DNA from: Pseudomonas sp. N040
GTDB taxonomy: Bacteria; Pseudomonadota; Gammaproteobacteria; Pseudomonadales; Pseudomonadaceae
Length of the DNA: 64,000 nucleotides
Reading direction: 5' to 3'
NCBI RefSeq assembly: GCF_015637705.1
Contig: NZ_JADOBE010000010.1
Coordinates: 1 to 64,000, forward strand
Shown: piece after piece, positions 20,860 to 32,409 of the stretch
Numbering within the stretch: the stretch's first letter is position 1
Layout: each line of letters starts with the position of its first letter
The notes under the pieces: model-generated
What the model saw: only the letters and a program-made list of their open reading frames with translations
What the model was told of the DNA's origin: nothing
Databases searched by the model: none
Made by a program: the position numbers and the translations under genes

Positions 20860-22767
20860 ATGACCCTGCTCAAATTCACCGATGTATCGCTGGCCTTCGG
20901 CGCCATGCCGCTGCTGGACCGGGTGTCCTGGCAGATCGCCCGTGGCGAGCGGGTCTGCATCATCGGTCGCAACGGCACCGGCAAGTCCAGCCTGCTGCGG
21001 CTGGTCAAGGGTGAACAGGCGGCCGATGACGGCGAAATCTGGCGCGCGCCCGGGCTGAAGATCGGCGAATTGCCGCAGGAACTGCCGCCGGCCGACGAAC
21101 GGACGGTGTTCGATGTGGTGGCCGAGGGCCTGGCCGGGGTCGGCGAGCTGCTCGCCCGCTACCATCACCTGAGCCAGAACATCCATACCGACGAAGACCT
21201 CAACCAGCTGATGCATGTGCAGCAGGAGCTGGAGGCGAAAGATGGCTGGCGCCTGCAGCAACTGGTGGACAGCACCCTGAGCCGCCTGCAGCTGCCGGCC
21301 GACAAGACCCTGGCCGAGCTGTCCGGTGGCTGGCGGCGCCGCGTGCTGCTGGCGCAGGCGCTGGTGTCCGAGCCGGACCTGCTGTTGCTCGACGAGCCGA
21401 CCAACCACCTGGATATCGGTGCCATCGCCTGGCTGGAAGATGCGCTGCTCAATTTCAACGGCGCCGTGCTGTTCATCACCCACGACCGGGCCTTCCTGCA
21501 GAGTCTGGCCACGCGCATTCTCGAACTGGATCGCGGCGGGCTGATCGACTGGAATGGCGACTACGCCAGCTTCCTGGTGCACAAGGACCATCAGCTGGCC
21601 GCCGAAGAAACCGCCAATGCCCTGTTCGACAAGCGCCTGGCCCAGGAGGAAGTGTGGATTCGCCAGGGCATCAAGGCCCGGCGCACGCGCAACGAAGGCC
21701 GGGTACGGGCCCTGAAGGAGCTGCGCAAGGAGCGCAGCGAACGCCGCGAGCGCCAGGGCAAGGCGAATATCCAGCTGGAAACCGCGGACAAGTCGGGCAA
21801 GCAGGTGATGGTGGTCGACCACGTCAGCTTCGCCTATCCCGGCGAAGCGCCGCTGGTGCGCGATTTTTCCTTCGTCCTGCAGCGCCAGGACCGCATTGGC
21901 CTGCTCGGCGCCAACGGCACCGGCAAGACCAGCCTGCTCAAGCTGCTGCTTGGCGACCTGCAACCGACCAGTGGCAAGATCGAGGTCGGCACCAAGCTGG
22001 AGGTGGCCTATTTCGATCAGCTGCGGCACCAGCTGGAGCCGGAAAAGACCGTGGTCGACAACGTCGCCGAGGGCCGCGACTTCATCACCATCGACGGCCA
22101 GAGCCGGCACGTGCTGAGCTACCTGGGCGATTTCCTGTTCAGCCCGCAGCGGGCACGCACGCCGGTCAAGGCGTTGTCCGGCGGCGAGCGCGCGCGCCTG
22201 CTGCTGGCCAAGCTGTTCAGCAAGCCGGCCAACCTGCTGGTGCTGGATGAGCCGACCAACGACCTCGACGTAGAAACCCTCGAATTGCTGGAAGAGGTGT
22301 TGCTGGGGTTCCAGGGCACGGTGCTGATGGTCAGCCACGACCGGGCCTTCCTCGACAATGTGGTGACCAGCACCCTGGTCTTCGAAGGCGATGGCGTGGT
22401 GCGCGAGTATGTCGGCGGCTATCAGGACTGGTTGCGCCAGGGCGGCTCGCCGCGCCTGCTCGGCGTGGTCGAGGCGCGCGAGAGCAAGCCGCCGGCCGCT
22501 CCCGCGCAAGCCGCTCCGGCAGGCGCTGCGGTGAATCTCGAAGCACCGAAGAAAAAACTGAGCTACAAGCTACAGCGCGAGCTTGAGGCGATCCCGGCGC
22601 AGATCGACCAGCTGGAGACGCAGCTGGCCGCCCTGCAGCAGGACATCGCCGCGCCGGCGTTCTACCAGCGCCCGGCGGCGGAAACCCAAGCGGTACTGGC
22701 GCGCATGCAGGACCTGCAGCTGCAGCTGGACAAGGTGCTGGAGCGCTGGGCAGAACTGGAAGCCTGA
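20860..22767 (+). CDS. uup: ABC-F family ATPase Uup
   Basis: 635 residues, cytosolic. It carries two ABC cassettes: Walker A GRNGTGKSSLL, signature LSGGWRRR, Walker B LLLLDEPTNHLD; then GANGTGKTSLL, LSGGERARLLLAKLF and LLVLDEPTNDLD. A linker between the cassettes (about 240-310) and a C-terminal coiled coil with basic residues (about 560-635) match Uup, which binds DNA and branched structures and has a ribosome-linked role. The start at 20860 (MTLLKFTDVSLAFG) is preceded by GGAGA. Spacing of 13 bases to the next gene suggests co-transcription. Confidence 0.92.
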   Translation: MTLLKFTDVSLAFGAMPLLDRVSWQIARGERVCIIGRNGTGKSSLLRLVKGEQAADDGEIWRAPGLKIGELPQELPPADERTVFDVVAEGLAGVGELLARYHHLSQNIHTDEDLNQLMHVQQELEAKDGWRLQQLVDSTLSRLQLPADKTLAELSGGWRRRVLLAQALVSEPDLLLLDEPTNHLDIGAIAWLEDALLNFNGAVLFITHDRAFLQSLATRILELDRGGLIDWNGDYASFLVHKDHQLAAEETANALFDKRLAQEEVWIRQGIKARRTRNEGRVRALKELRKERSERRERQGKANIQLETADKSGKQVMVVDHVSFAYPGEAPLVRDFSFVLQRQDRIGLLGANGTGKTSLLKLLLGDLQPTSGKIEVGTKLEVAYFDQLRHQLEPEKTVVDNVAEGRDFITIDGQSRHVLSYLGDFLFSPQRARTPVKALSGGERARLLLAKLFSKPANLLVLDEPTNDLDVETLELLEEVLLGFQGTVLMVSHDRAFLDNVVTSTLVFEGDGVVREYVGGYQDWLRQGGSPRLLGVVEARESKPPAAPAQAAPAGAAVNLEAPKKKLSYKLQRELEAIPAQIDQLETQLAALQQDIAAPAFYQRPAAETQAVLARMQDLQLQLDKVLERWAELEA

Positions 22768-22780
22768 AACGGAGAAAAGG

Positions 22781-23464
22781 ATGGCCATCGAATACAGCTT
22801 CACCCTGGACGCAACCCATCAGCTGAATTATCGCATCGAGCTCGAACGCAGCTATGACGCCGCGGCACTGCCCGATGCGCCCAAGTGGACGCGCCTTGAC
22901 TGCCAGCAATGCAGCAACTGCCCGTTGCAGAAGGAACAGTTCAGCCATTGTCCGGCGGCCATCGACCTGTACCGGGTGATCGAGGACTTCCAGGGCCTGC
23001 CGGCGATCAAGAAGGCGCTGGTCAAGGTGCACACGCCGGCGCGCGATTACAGCAAGCAGGTCAGCCTCGAGGAAGGCTTGCGCTCGCTGCTGGGGGTGAT
23101 CATGGCCACCAGTGGCTGCCCGGTGCTCGGGCGTCTGCGGCCGATGGCCGAGCAGCACCTGCCTTTCGCCAGCCCTCAGGAATTCGCCTTGCGCAGCATC
23201 TCGCTGTATCTCACGCGGCAGTATTTCAACCTGCGTGAAGGGCATACGGCCGACTGGGACCTCAAGGGGCTGATTGCGACGTTCCAGCAGTTGCAGCTGG
23301 TCAATCAGGCATTCTGGCAGCGGATTCACGACACCTGCGAGGGCGACTCCAACCTCAAGGCCTTCCTCAGCTTTTTCTCGATGGCCTCCAGCATGAGCTA
23401 CTCGCTGGAAGTCCAGCTGCAGAAGATTCGCCCCCTGGTGATGAGTGCCGGCGAGGGCCTGTGA
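22781..23464 (+). CDS. Conserved hypothetical protein with a cysteine cluster
   Basis: 227 residues, soluble. Residues about 43-60 hold CQQCSNCPLQKEQFSHCP (Cx2Cx2Cx8C), a possible Fe-S or metal site, followed by another Cys-Pro (SGCPVLGR) near residue 115. The rest is helical. A strong ribosome-binding site (GGAGAAAAGG) precedes the ATG. It follows uup by 13 bases and is conserved next to it in Pseudomonas to my recollection (possibly a DUF6901 protein, not verified). The function is unknown. Confidence 0.78.
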   Translation: MAIEYSFTLDATHQLNYRIELERSYDAAALPDAPKWTRLDCQQCSNCPLQKEQFSHCPAAIDLYRVIEDFQGLPAIKKALVKVHTPARDYSKQVSLEEGLRSLLGVIMATSGCPVLGRLRPMAEQHLPFASPQEFALRSISLYLTRQYFNLREGHTADWDLKGLIATFQQLQLVNQAFWQRIHDTCEGDSNLKAFLSFFSMASSMSYSLEVQLQKIRPLVMSAGEGL

Positions 23465-23488
23465 CCCGCGCCGGTGCTGCGGATGAAC

Positions 23489-23929
23489 TCAGCTGGAGGT
23501 TTTCAGGCGTACCGAAAGCACGTCGCACGGTGCGCCATGCAGCAGGTCATTGGCGGTGGAGCCCAGCAGCAGCGCCAGGCCATGCCGGCCATGGCTGCCG
23601 ACCACGATCAGGTCGCAGCTCTGCTCGACGGCCAGGTGGTGGATTTCATGGCGCGGCTGGCCGCTGAGCAGATGCCGCTGCTGTTCGCTGATGCCGGGGT
23701 AGCGTGCGGCGAGTTTTTCCAGCGCGGCGCGGGCCTGTTCGAATTGCTGTTGCTGGATCAGCGTCAGATCCATCGGCACATCCCCGCCAAAGGCCATGGC
23801 CATCGGCTCAATGACATGCACAATTGAAATCCGTGCGTCGGTGCTGCGGGCAATTTCCACCGCGCGCTCAATCACCGGAGTGCATTCTTCAGTGAGGTCG
23901 ATGGCGATCAGGATGTGCTGGTAAGACAT
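23489..23929 (-). CDS. Universal stress protein (UspA family)
   Basis: 146 residues. The UspA fold is visible: an N-terminal strand HILIAIDLTEE with the conserved Asp, and the ATP-binding motif GSHGRHGLALLLGSTAN (G-x2-G-x9-G-S) near residue 115. It is an ATP-binding type and probably a dimer. It is convergent with the preceding gene and stands alone. Which stress induces it cannot be read from the sequence. Confidence 0.9.
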   Translation of the reverse strand: MSYQHILIAIDLTEECTPVIERAVEIARSTDARISIVHVIEPMAMAFGGDVPMDLTLIQQQQFEQARAALEKLAARYPGISEQQRHLLSGQPRHEIHHLAVEQSCDLIVVGSHGRHGLALLLGSTANDLLHGAPCDVLSVRLKTSS

Positions 23930-24009
23930 TGGGTTGCTCCTTCATAGGGAATCTGTTGATTATGGCCAGATTTACCATTCGCGGTAGTAAACCGGCAGTG
24001 GAATAGTTG

Positions 24010-24447
24010 ATGAACGCATGGTTTGTACTTTTCCTGATCGCCGTGATGCTCAGTCCGCTGGCCTGGCTGGTACCCTCGCGGCGCCAGCTGGGCTCCATGG
24101 AGGTACGCCTGCAGGCGCGCCGCATGGGGTTGTCGATGCAATTGTCGCGGCAGGACTGGCCGCACTGGCTGGAGCGCTCGCTGCCGGCGTCCTGTGCCCA
24201 GTATTACCTGGTCAGAAGTGGTGCCAGCAGCCGGCAGTGGTGTTTCTGGCAGGCAGCACCGGGCCAGTGGCTGGACAAGTGGCGCGAGCCCTGCAGTGAT
24301 GCCGGCCTGCTGGAGCAGCTCAGCCGCCTGCCCGCCGATGTCTTCAAGGCGGAAGCCGGCGTGCAGCTGGTGGCCGTGTACTGGGGCGAGAAAGGCGGGC
24401 CGGAAGACCTGCAACGCATCCATGCTTTTCTCCGGCAGTGGCTCTGA
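24010..24447 (+). CDS. Hypothetical membrane-anchored protein
   Basis: 145 residues. An N-terminal membrane helix (MNAWFVLFLIAVMLSPLAWLV) is followed by basic residues, indicating an N-out or N-in anchor with a cytoplasmic domain. Trp-rich segments (SRQWCFWQAAPGQWLDKW) lie mid-protein. It is conserved upstream of fadBA in Pseudomonas by recollection. No enzyme motif was seen, and no function can be assigned. Confidence 0.72.
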   Translation: MNAWFVLFLIAVMLSPLAWLVPSRRQLGSMEVRLQARRMGLSMQLSRQDWPHWLERSLPASCAQYYLVRSGASSRQWCFWQAAPGQWLDKWREPCSDAGLLEQLSRLPADVFKAEAGVQLVAVYWGEKGGPEDLQRIHAFLRQWL

Positions 24448-24768
24448 TTGGCTGATAAGTCGCTATCCGGGCGAGTGATGAGACAGGGCGTAAAGCCCGT
24501 TCCAGAGCGGTTTGCGCGGCTTGGCCAAAGAAAAATCACACTGCCCTGATTGACAATTCAGGCCTTTTCCACGAAGGTGCGCAAACCCAAATCAAACGGG
24601 CGTATGAATTTTCAGGAAAGCCATGTGGCAACTGGAAAGCGCCCGATTATCGCGTCGGCGGGTGTGCCAGACAATTTGGGGCTTTGCTCGGCGGCCAAAC
24701 CGTCCGCAAGCCCTGCGCTTGGTGTTCGATGTGTATTGTTCAGCATCCATAACCGTGGAGTTCAGTTG
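24448..24768. other. fadBA upstream region
   Basis: 321 bases without a gene. It contains TTGACA at 24550-24555 without a clear -10 and a PsrA-like palindrome at 24593-24606. A GGAG lies 9 bases before the fadB start. The region is likely regulatory for fadBA. Confidence 0.45.
24593..24606 (+). promoter_or_regulatory. Candidate PsrA operator upstream of fadBA
   Basis: CAAAC-GGGC-GTATG differs by one base from the PsrA consensus (G/C)AAAC-N2-4-GTTT(G/C). PsrA is known to repress fadBA5 in P. aeruginosa, and psrA is in this window at 34043. One mismatch and a single site keep confidence low. Confidence 0.4.
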
Positions 24769-26916
24769 ATGATTTACGAAGGTAAAGCCATCACGGTTAA
24801 TGCTCTTGAGGGCGGTGTCGTCGAACTGAAGTTCGATCTCAAGGGTGAATCCGTCAATAAATTCAACCGTCTCACTCTGAATGAGCTCCGCCAGGCAGTC
24901 GATGCCATCAAGGCTGATGCTTCGGTCAAGGGCGTGATCGTGACCAGTGGCAAGGACGTGTTCATCGTCGGTGCCGATATCACCGAGTTCACCGAGAGCT
25001 TCAAGCTGCCCGACGAAGCATTGGTCGCCGGGAACCTGGAAGCCAACCGCATTTTCAGTGACTTCGAAGACCTGGCCGTGCCAACCGTGGTCGCGATCAA
25101 CGGCATCGCCCTGGGCGGTGGTTTCGAGATGTGCCTGGCGGGTGATTATCGCGTCATGAGCGAAAGCGCCAAGGTCGGTCTCCCGGAAGTCAAGCTGGGC
25201 ATCTGCCCCGGTTTTGGCGGCACCTACCGCCTGCCGCGCGTCATCGGTTGCGACAATGCCATCGAGTGGATCGCTTCGGGCAAGGAAAACCGTGCCGAAG
25301 ACGCCCTCAAGCTGGCTGCCGTCGATGCCGTCGTAAAAGCTGACAAGCTGCGTGATGCAGCGCTGGATCTGGTCCAGCGTGCCATCTCCGGCGAGCTGGA
25401 TTTCAAGGCCAAGCGTCAGCCGAAGCTGGAAAAGCTCAAGCTGAACCAGATCGAACAAATGATGTGCTTCGAAACTGCCAAGGGTTTCGTCGCCGGCCAG
25501 GCTGGCCCGAACTATCCGGCGCCGGTCGAAGCCATCAAGATCATCCAGAAAGCCGCTGGCCAGGGCCGCGACAAGGGTCTTGAATGTGAAGCCGCCGGTT
25601 TCGTCAAGCTGGCGAAAACCTCGGTGGCACAGAGCCTGATCGGCCTGTTCCTGAATGACCAGGAACTGAAGAAGAAAGCCAAGGGTTACGCCGACATTGC
25701 TGGCGACGTGAAGCTGGCTTCCGTGCTGGGCGCCGGCATCATGGGTGGCGGCATCGCCTACCAGTCAGCCTCCAAGGGCACGCCGATCCTGATGAAGGAT
25801 ATCCGCGAGGAAGGCATCCAGATGGGCCTGGCCGAGGCTTCCAAGCTGCTCGGCAACCAGGTTGCCAAGGGCCGCATGAACCCGGCCAAGATGGCCGCGG
25901 CGCTGACAGCCATCCGTCCGACCATGTCCTATGGCGATTTCGGCAACGTCGACATCGTCGTCGAAGCCGTGGTCGAGAACCCCAAGGTCAAGCAGATCGT
26001 GCTGGCCGAAGTGGAAGCGCAGGTGAAGGATGACGCCATTCTGGCCTCCAACACCTCGACCATTTCCATCAGCCTGCTGGCCAAGGCGCTCAAGCGTCCG
26101 GAAAACTTCGTCGGCATGCACTTCTTCAATCCGGTGCACATGATGCCGCTGGTTGAAGTCATCCGTGGCGAGAAATCCAGCGACAAGGCGATTGCCACCA
26201 CCGTGGCCTACGCCACCAAGATGGGCAAGACGCCGATCGTGGTCAACGACTGCCCGGGCTTCCTGGTCAACCGTATCCTGTTCCCGTACTTCGGCGGCTT
26301 TGCCCGTTTGGTCGGTGCTGGCGTCGACTTCGCGCGCATCGACAAGGTGATGGAGAAGTTCGGCTGGCCCATGGGTCCGGCCTACCTGATGGACGTGGTC
26401 GGCATGGATACCGCGCACCACGCGCGCGAAGTGATGGCCGAAGGCTTCCCGGATCGCATGAAGGATGAGCGCAAGACTGCTGTTGACGTCATGTACGAAG
26501 CCGGGCGTTTCGGCCAGAAGAGCGGCAAGGGCTTCTACGCCTACGAGATGGACAAGCGCGGCAAGCCGAAGAAAGTGGCTGATGCCGGGGTTGCCGAACT
26601 GCTGGCGCCGATCGTGTACGAGCAGCGCGAGCTGAGCGACGAGGACATCATCAACTACACGATGATTCCCCTGTGCCTGGAAACCGTTCGTTGCCTGGAA
26701 GACGGCATTGTCGAAACCGCCGCCGAGGCCGATATGGGCCTGATCTACGGCATTGGCTTCCCGCCCTTCCGTGGTGGTGCGTTGCGTTACATCGACTCCA
26801 TCGGTGTCGCGGAATTCGTCGCGCTGGCTGACAAATATGCCGACCAGGGCGCGCTGTACCACCCGACCGCCAAGCTTCGTGAAATGGCCAAGAACGGCCA
26901 GAAGTTTTTCGGTTAA
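24769..26916 (+). CDS. fadB: Fatty acid oxidation complex alpha subunit
   Basis: 715 residues. It is multifunctional: enoyl-CoA hydratase/isomerase (N-terminal, about 1-190, with [14 protein letters not shown] forming the oxyanion region) and 3-hydroxyacyl-CoA dehydrogenase (about 310-715). The dehydrogenase has NAD-binding [17 protein letters not shown] and the catalytic-His segment [16 protein letters not shown]. It acts with FadA in beta-oxidation. The start at 24769 ([13 protein letters not shown]) matches the 715-residue Pseudomonas homologue. fadA follows after 30 bases with a ribosome-binding site, forming a fadBA operon. Confidence 0.96.
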   Translation: MIYEGKAITVNALEGGVVELKFDLKGESVNKFNRLTLNELRQAVDAIKADASVKGVIVTSGKDVFIVGADITEFTESFKLPDEALVAGNLEANRIFSDFEDLAVPTVVAINGIALGGGFEMCLAGDYRVMSESAKVGLPEVKLGICPGFGGTYRLPRVIGCDNAIEWIASGKENRAEDALKLAAVDAVVKADKLRDAALDLVQRAISGELDFKAKRQPKLEKLKLNQIEQMMCFETAKGFVAGQAGPNYPAPVEAIKIIQKAAGQGRDKGLECEAAGFVKLAKTSVAQSLIGLFLNDQELKKKAKGYADIAGDVKLASVLGAGIMGGGIAYQSASKGTPILMKDIREEGIQMGLAEASKLLGNQVAKGRMNPAKMAAALTAIRPTMSYGDFGNVDIVVEAVVENPKVKQIVLAEVEAQVKDDAILASNTSTISISLLAKALKRPENFVGMHFFNPVHMMPLVEVIRGEKSSDKAIATTVAYATKMGKTPIVVNDCPGFLVNRILFPYFGGFARLVGAGVDFARIDKVMEKFGWPMGPAYLMDVVGMDTAHHAREVMAEGFPDRMKDERKTAVDVMYEAGRFGQKSGKGFYAYEMDKRGKPKKVADAGVAELLAPIVYEQRELSDEDIINYTMIPLCLETVRCLEDGIVETAAEADMGLIYGIGFPPFRGGALRYIDSIGVAEFVALADKYADQGALYHPTAKLREMAKNGQKFFG

Positions 26917-28122
<1,206 letters not shown>

Positions 28123-28139
28123 GCGTTTCGGGATGGACA

Positions 28140-28171
28140 AGCCGGGGCCTGGTGCCCCGGCTTTTGTTTTT
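28140..28171 (+). terminator. Rho-independent terminator of fadBA
   Basis: GCCGGGGC stem, CTGGT loop, GCCCCGGC, then TTTTGTTTTT. Placed 18 bases after the fadA stop. Confidence 0.85.
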
Positions 28172-28201
28172 CTACGGATAAACCCTCACGGGAAGCTTCT
28201 G

Positions 28202-28441
28202 ATGACACTGCAGCCGGGTATCTACAGGCATTACAAGGGGCAGCAATACCGGGTCATCGGCGTCGCGCAGCACTCGGAAACCGCGGAGTGGCTGGTGGTT
28301 TACCAGGCCCTGTATGGCGAGTACGGGTTGTGGGTGCGGCCGCTCGAGATGTTTCGCGAAACGGTAGAGGTCGAGGGTGAGCAAATCGCCCGTTTTGCCC
28401 TGCTGAGCCCCGAGCCGGAGGCCTTCCGCCGGCCAGACTAG
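28202..28441 (+). CDS. DUF1653 domain protein
   Basis: 79 residues. It is a small single-domain protein with GIYRHYKGQQYRVIGVAQHS and a YGLWVRPLEMFRETV end, the pattern of DUF1653 (a small beta-rich fold). It lies between the fadA terminator and the topA promoter, so it is probably transcribed on its own. The function is unknown. Confidence 0.82.
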   Translation: MTLQPGIYRHYKGQQYRVIGVAQHSETAEWLVVYQALYGEYGLWVRPLEMFRETVEVEGEQIARFALLSPEPEAFRRPD

Positions 28442-28464
28442 CGCGTGGCAGGCTATATGCGAGC

Positions 28465-28494
28465 TTGACCTTGCTCGTCTGCCCACTATATATA
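28465..28494 (+). promoter_or_regulatory. Probable sigma-70 promoter of topA
   Basis: TTGACC (28465-28470) and TATATA (28487-28492, or 28489-28494) are separated by 16-18 bases, about 60 bases upstream of the topA ATG. Confidence 0.6.
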
Positions 28495-28552
28495 GCGGTG
28501 CCGCATCCTGCGGCTCCCGCCTTTTTTACTGAATTCAGGAAGTTTTCCCTCC

Positions 28553-31162
28553 ATGGGCAAATCGCTGGTCATCGTGGAATCCCCGGCCAAGGCCAAGACC
28601 ATCAACAAATACCTGGGCAACCAGTTTGTGGTGAAGTCGAGTATTGGTCATATCCGTGACTTGCCAACCAGTGGCTCTGCCAGTGCGGCCAAGGAGCCGG
28701 TCAAACGCGGCAAGGCGGCCGCTGCCGAAGCGCCGGCGCTGTCGCCCAAGGACAAGGCCAAGCGCCAGCTGTTTGCGCGCATGGGGATTGATCCCGAGCA
28801 TGGCTGGAAGGCCAAGTACGAAATCCTGCCCGGCAAGGAAAAGGTCATCGAAGAATTGCGCCGGCTGGCCAAGGATGCCGACACCATCTATCTCGCAACC
28901 GACTTGGACCGCGAGGGGGAAGCCATCGCCTGGCACCTGCGCGAAGCCATTGGTGGCGATGAAACGCGCTACAAGCGCGTGGTGTTCAACGAGATCACCA
29001 AGAAGGCCATCCAGGAGGCCTTCTCCAAGCCGGGCGAACTGGATATCGACCGGGTCAATGCGCAGCAGGCGCGGCGGTTCCTCGACCGGGTCGTCGGTTA
29101 CATGGTCTCGCCCCTGCTCTGGCAGAAGGTTGCCCGGGGCCTGTCCGCCGGGCGCGTGCAATCGGTCGCGGCGAAGCTGGTGGTCGAGCGCGAAAAGGAA
29201 ATCCGCGCCTTCGTTCCCGAAGAATACTGGGAAGTGCATGCCGATCTGGGCACCGCCAAGGGCGCCAATGTGCGCTTCGAGGTGGCGCGCGAGAATGGCC
29301 AGGTGTTCAAGCCGCTGAATGAGGCGAGCACGCGGGCCGCGCTGGAAAAACTCAAGGCAGCCAGCTACCAGCTGCGCAAGCGTGAAGACAAGCCGACCAG
29401 CAGCAAGCCTTCGGCACCCTTCATTACCTCGACCCTGCAGCAGGCGGCCAGCACGCGCCTGGGCTTCGGCGTGAAGAAGACCATGATGATGGCGCAGCGC
29501 CTCTACGAGGCCGGCTACATCACCTATATGCGTACCGACTCGACCAACCTGTCGGCAGACTCGATCGAGATGGTGCGCGGCTTTATCGACAGCGAATATG
29601 GCCAGCAGTACTTGCCGGCCAAGCCGAACGTCTATTCCAGCAAGGAAGGCGCGCAGGAGGCCCACGAGGCGATCCGGCCGTCCGAGGTCACTACGCGGCC
29701 GACCCAGCTGTCGGGCATGGAGCGCGATGCCGAGCGCCTGTACGAGCTGATCTGGCGCCAGTTCGTGGCCTGCCAGATGCCGCCCGCAGAGTACCTCTCC
29801 ACCAGCGTGACGGTGGCTGCCGGCAACTTCGAGCTGCGTGCCAAGGGCCGCATCCTCAAGTTCGACGGCTATACCCGCGTGCTGCCGCAGCAGAGCAAGC
29901 CGGGCGAGGATGACGTCCTGCCGGAAATGCAGGAAGGCGAGACACTCAAGCTGGTCAAGCTCGATCCGAGCCAGCATTTCACCAAGCCACTGGCCCGCTA
30001 TTCCGAGGCCAGTCTGGTCAAGGAGCTGGAAAAACGCGGGATTGGCCGGCCCTCCACCTACGCGGCGATTATTTCGACCATTCAGGAACGGGGCTATGTG
30101 ACGGTGCATAACCGCCGTTTCTATGCCGAGAAGATGGGCGATATCGTTACCGAGCGCCTCAGTGAAAGCTTTGCCAACCTGATGGACTACGGGTTTACCG
30201 CCGGCATGGAAGAGCATCTGGATGATGTGGCGCAGGGCCAGCGCGACTGGAAGAACGTGCTTGACGAGTTTTACGGCGACTTCAAGAAGAAGCTCGACCT
30301 GGCCGGTGCCGCCGACAGTGGCATGCGTGCCAATGATCCGACGCCGACCGATATCCCCTGTCGCGAGTGCGGCCGGCCGATGATGATTCGCACGGCCTCG
30401 ACGGGTGTGTTCCTCGGCTGTTCCGGCTATGCGCTGCCACCCAAGGAGCGCTGCAAGTCCACCCTGAACCTGGTCCCGGGCGACGAGATTGCCGCCGACG
30501 ACGAGGGCGAGTCCGAGTCGCGGGTGCTGCTGGGCAAGCACCGCTGCAAGATCTGCGATACGGCGATGGATGCCTATCTGCTGGATGAAACCCGCAAGCT
30601 GCATATCTGTGGCAACAACCCGGATTGCCCGGGTTACGAAGTGGAGCAGGGCCAGTACCGGATCAAGGGCTATGAGGGTCCGCGCCTGGAGTGCGACAAG
30701 TGTGGCAGCGAGATGCAGTTGAAGACCGGCCGCTTTGGCAAGTTCTTCGGTTGCACCAATGCCACCTGCAAGAACACCCGCAAGCTGCTGAAAAGTGGTG
30801 AGGCCGCGCCACCCAAGTGCGATCCGATCAAGATGCCCGAGTTGCGCTGCGAGAAGGTGGATGATGTCTACGTGCTGCGCGATGGCGCCTCGGGTCTGTT
30901 CCTGGCCGCCAGTCTGTTTCCGAAGAACCGCGAGACGCGCGCCCCGCTGGTACTTGAGCTGCTGCCGCACAAGGATGAGCTGGATCCCAAGTACCAGTTC
31001 CTGCTGGAGGCACCGCGCAAGGATCCGGATGGCCGGCCGGCAGTGATTCGCTACAGCCGCAAGACCAAGGAGCAGTATGTGCAGTCGGAAATCGAGGGCA
31101 AGCCCACTGGCTGGCGTGCGTTCTATACCGGCAGCAAGTGGCAGGTCGAAGACAAGCGCTAA
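28553..31162 (+). CDS. topA: DNA topoisomerase I
   Basis: 869 residues, type IA topoisomerase, relaxes negative supercoils. The TOPRIM domain starts [20 protein letters not shown] and includes the acidic [14 protein letters not shown]. The active-site Tyr is in [13 protein letters not shown] (about residue 325). Three C-terminal Cys4 zinc ribbons are visible: CRECGRPMM...[10 protein letters not shown]...CGNNPDC, and CDKCGSEMQ...CTNATC. Length is normal for gammaproteobacteria. It is followed by a small conserved gene after 130 bases. Confidence 0.97.
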   Translation: MGKSLVIVESPAKAKTINKYLGNQFVVKSSIGHIRDLPTSGSASAAKEPVKRGKAAAAEAPALSPKDKAKRQLFARMGIDPEHGWKAKYEILPGKEKVIEELRRLAKDADTIYLATDLDREGEAIAWHLREAIGGDETRYKRVVFNEITKKAIQEAFSKPGELDIDRVNAQQARRFLDRVVGYMVSPLLWQKVARGLSAGRVQSVAAKLVVEREKEIRAFVPEEYWEVHADLGTAKGANVRFEVARENGQVFKPLNEASTRAALEKLKAASYQLRKREDKPTSSKPSAPFITSTLQQAASTRLGFGVKKTMMMAQRLYEAGYITYMRTDSTNLSADSIEMVRGFIDSEYGQQYLPAKPNVYSSKEGAQEAHEAIRPSEVTTRPTQLSGMERDAERLYELIWRQFVACQMPPAEYLSTSVTVAAGNFELRAKGRILKFDGYTRVLPQQSKPGEDDVLPEMQEGETLKLVKLDPSQHFTKPLARYSEASLVKELEKRGIGRPSTYAAIISTIQERGYVTVHNRRFYAEKMGDIVTERLSESFANLMDYGFTAGMEEHLDDVAQGQRDWKNVLDEFYGDFKKKLDLAGAADSGMRANDPTPTDIPCRECGRPMMIRTASTGVFLGCSGYALPPKERCKSTLNLVPGDEIAADDEGESESRVLLGKHRCKICDTAMDAYLLDETRKLHICGNNPDCPGYEVEQGQYRIKGYEGPRLECDKCGSEMQLKTGRFGKFFGCTNATCKNTRKLLKSGEAAPPKCDPIKMPELRCEKVDDVYVLRDGASGLFLAASLFPKNRETRAPLVLELLPHKDELDPKYQFLLEAPRKDPDGRPAVIRYSRKTKEQYVQSEIEGKPTGWRAFYTGSKWQVEDKR

Positions 31163-31292
31163 ACGGAGGGCGGCAGTGCTGGGCTGCCGCTACGGCGCCG
31201 CAGCGGTCGGGACGATTCAGGCCGATAAGCGCAAGATTGTGCTGGAGACGCGCAGCGGATTCTGCTGCCGCGCGTGAGTGGAGAGCTGTTGC

Positions 31293-31811
31293 ATGGCCAA
31301 CGAACGCTATACCCGAACCAACCAGAAAATGTACTTCGCCGGCCTGGCGCTGGATGCCTGCCGCAAGGCCGAGGCTGCACGGCAGGCCAATGCGATGGCC
31401 TTGATCCAGGCTGAGCGCGAGGCGGCGATATTTCACCTGTATGGCGCCTTGCTGGGCCTCTGCCATGAAATTGCCGGTTATTACCGCCTGCCGCAAGCCG
31501 ATGTGGCGCAGGCCGAATTGCTGCTCGATCCGCAGGTGCTGGCGGCAGCGCCAAGCCCGGAGCTAGCCGAACTGATCGAGCTCGCGGCGCAGCCCGGCAG
31601 CTGGCTGGCGCAGCTGCTGGCAGCGTATCAGACGCTGTTTCAGCCGCCACGCGAGCCAACGGTGGCCAAGCTTGATCCGAGGATGGCGCTGATCGAGTCG
31701 GTAAGCCTGCAGGAGGTTGAGCCGGCGTTGTCACTGGCGCAGCTGGAGGACTGGCGGCAGCAGCTCAAGGGCCTCGCCATGCGCTTTCGCGAAACCCTTA
31801 CCGAGTGGTAG
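31293..31811 (+). CDS. DUF6586-like conserved hypothetical protein
   Basis: 172 residues, helical, no signal peptide. It begins MANERYTRTNQKMYFAGLAL and contains LYGALLGLCHEIAGYYRLP. Homologues sit between topA and lexA in Pseudomonas; I recall the DUF6586 label but cannot verify it. The start at 31293 was preferred to an ATG 15 bases upstream because the family begins at MANE. The function is unknown. Confidence 0.75.
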   Translation: MANERYTRTNQKMYFAGLALDACRKAEAARQANAMALIQAEREAAIFHLYGALLGLCHEIAGYYRLPQADVAQAELLLDPQVLAAAPSPELAELIELAAQPGSWLAQLLAAYQTLFQPPREPTVAKLDPRMALIESVSLQEVEPALSLAQLEDWRQQLKGLAMRFRETLTEW

Positions 31812-31930
31812 CCGCAGAACCTGCGGCGAGGGCATCAGGGGTGTTGTAGCCATGCCCGAACGTCAGCCGGCCCTAGGGAGCGTCCGGATCGGCTGTTACA
31901 CTTGGCAGCTTTGGTTAAGGGGGAGCAGTC

Positions 31931-32164
31931 ATGCCAACAGCGTTTCTCGAAATTGTCGAACTGCCCGATGGCCGCATCGTTCTGCGCCGGGGCGATGACC
32001 AGGAGTCGCTGGTTACCCTGGAGTTCTCGGCTGATGCGCGCGGCTTCCTGCAGGGGCAGCATGTCGAAGTCGCCAAGGCCATGCTGAATGTCGGTGTGCA
32101 GATGGCTGGCCGGCTGGCCGAAGGTGATTTGCTCAATGACGAGGCTTCCCGCGTTCTGCATTGA
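31931..32164 (+). CDS. Small conserved hypothetical protein
   Basis: 77 residues, acidic, with PDGRIVLRRGDDQESLVTLEF near the N-terminus, a beta-hairpin-like pattern followed by a helix (HVEVAKAMLNVGVQMAG). GGGGGAG eight bases before the ATG is a good ribosome-binding site. It is conserved in this position in Pseudomonas by recollection. No function is known. Confidence 0.75.
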   Translation: MPTAFLEIVELPDGRIVLRRGDDQESLVTLEFSADARGFLQGQHVEVAKAMLNVGVQMAGRLAEGDLLNDEASRVLH

Positions 32165-32206
32165 TCACGCGCAGCCGCATTACCGCCTTCAGGTTGGCTA
32201 TGGCTG

Positions 32207-32376
32207 CGTTAGTGGTTGAACGTGCTGTTGCAGGGTGGATCAGTCGCGTAGCGGGGTAACCCACCATTGATGCCAACGGCATCGCTGTGGCCTGCCTTGC
32301 GACCGGTGGGTGGATCACGACCTATGGCATGACCCACACCCCGCAAAAGCCCACTTGTCTGCACCAACCCATAACG
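32207..32376 (+). repeat. MITE-like repeat D, copy 1
   Basis: It begins CGTTAGTGGTTGAACGTG and ends CCAACCCATAACG, an imperfect terminal inverted repeat. A shorter, inverted copy at 42943-43053 shares both ends plus CTTGCGACCG and CAAAAGCCCAC blocks in the same order. It is 170 bases with no coding capacity. It accounts for most of the gap between 32165 and sulA. Confidence 0.65.
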
Positions 32377-32409
32377 GGTACAGCGTCTTCGGGTTGTTGC
32401 CTGTCTGGT

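Noticed and set aside
24550..24580. Full sigma-70 promoter for fadBA
   Set aside because: TTGACA is present but no acceptable -10 lies at 16-18 bases.
28535..30970. 811-codon minus-strand frame opposite topA
   Set aside because: Shadow of topA, which has all catalytic and zinc motifs.
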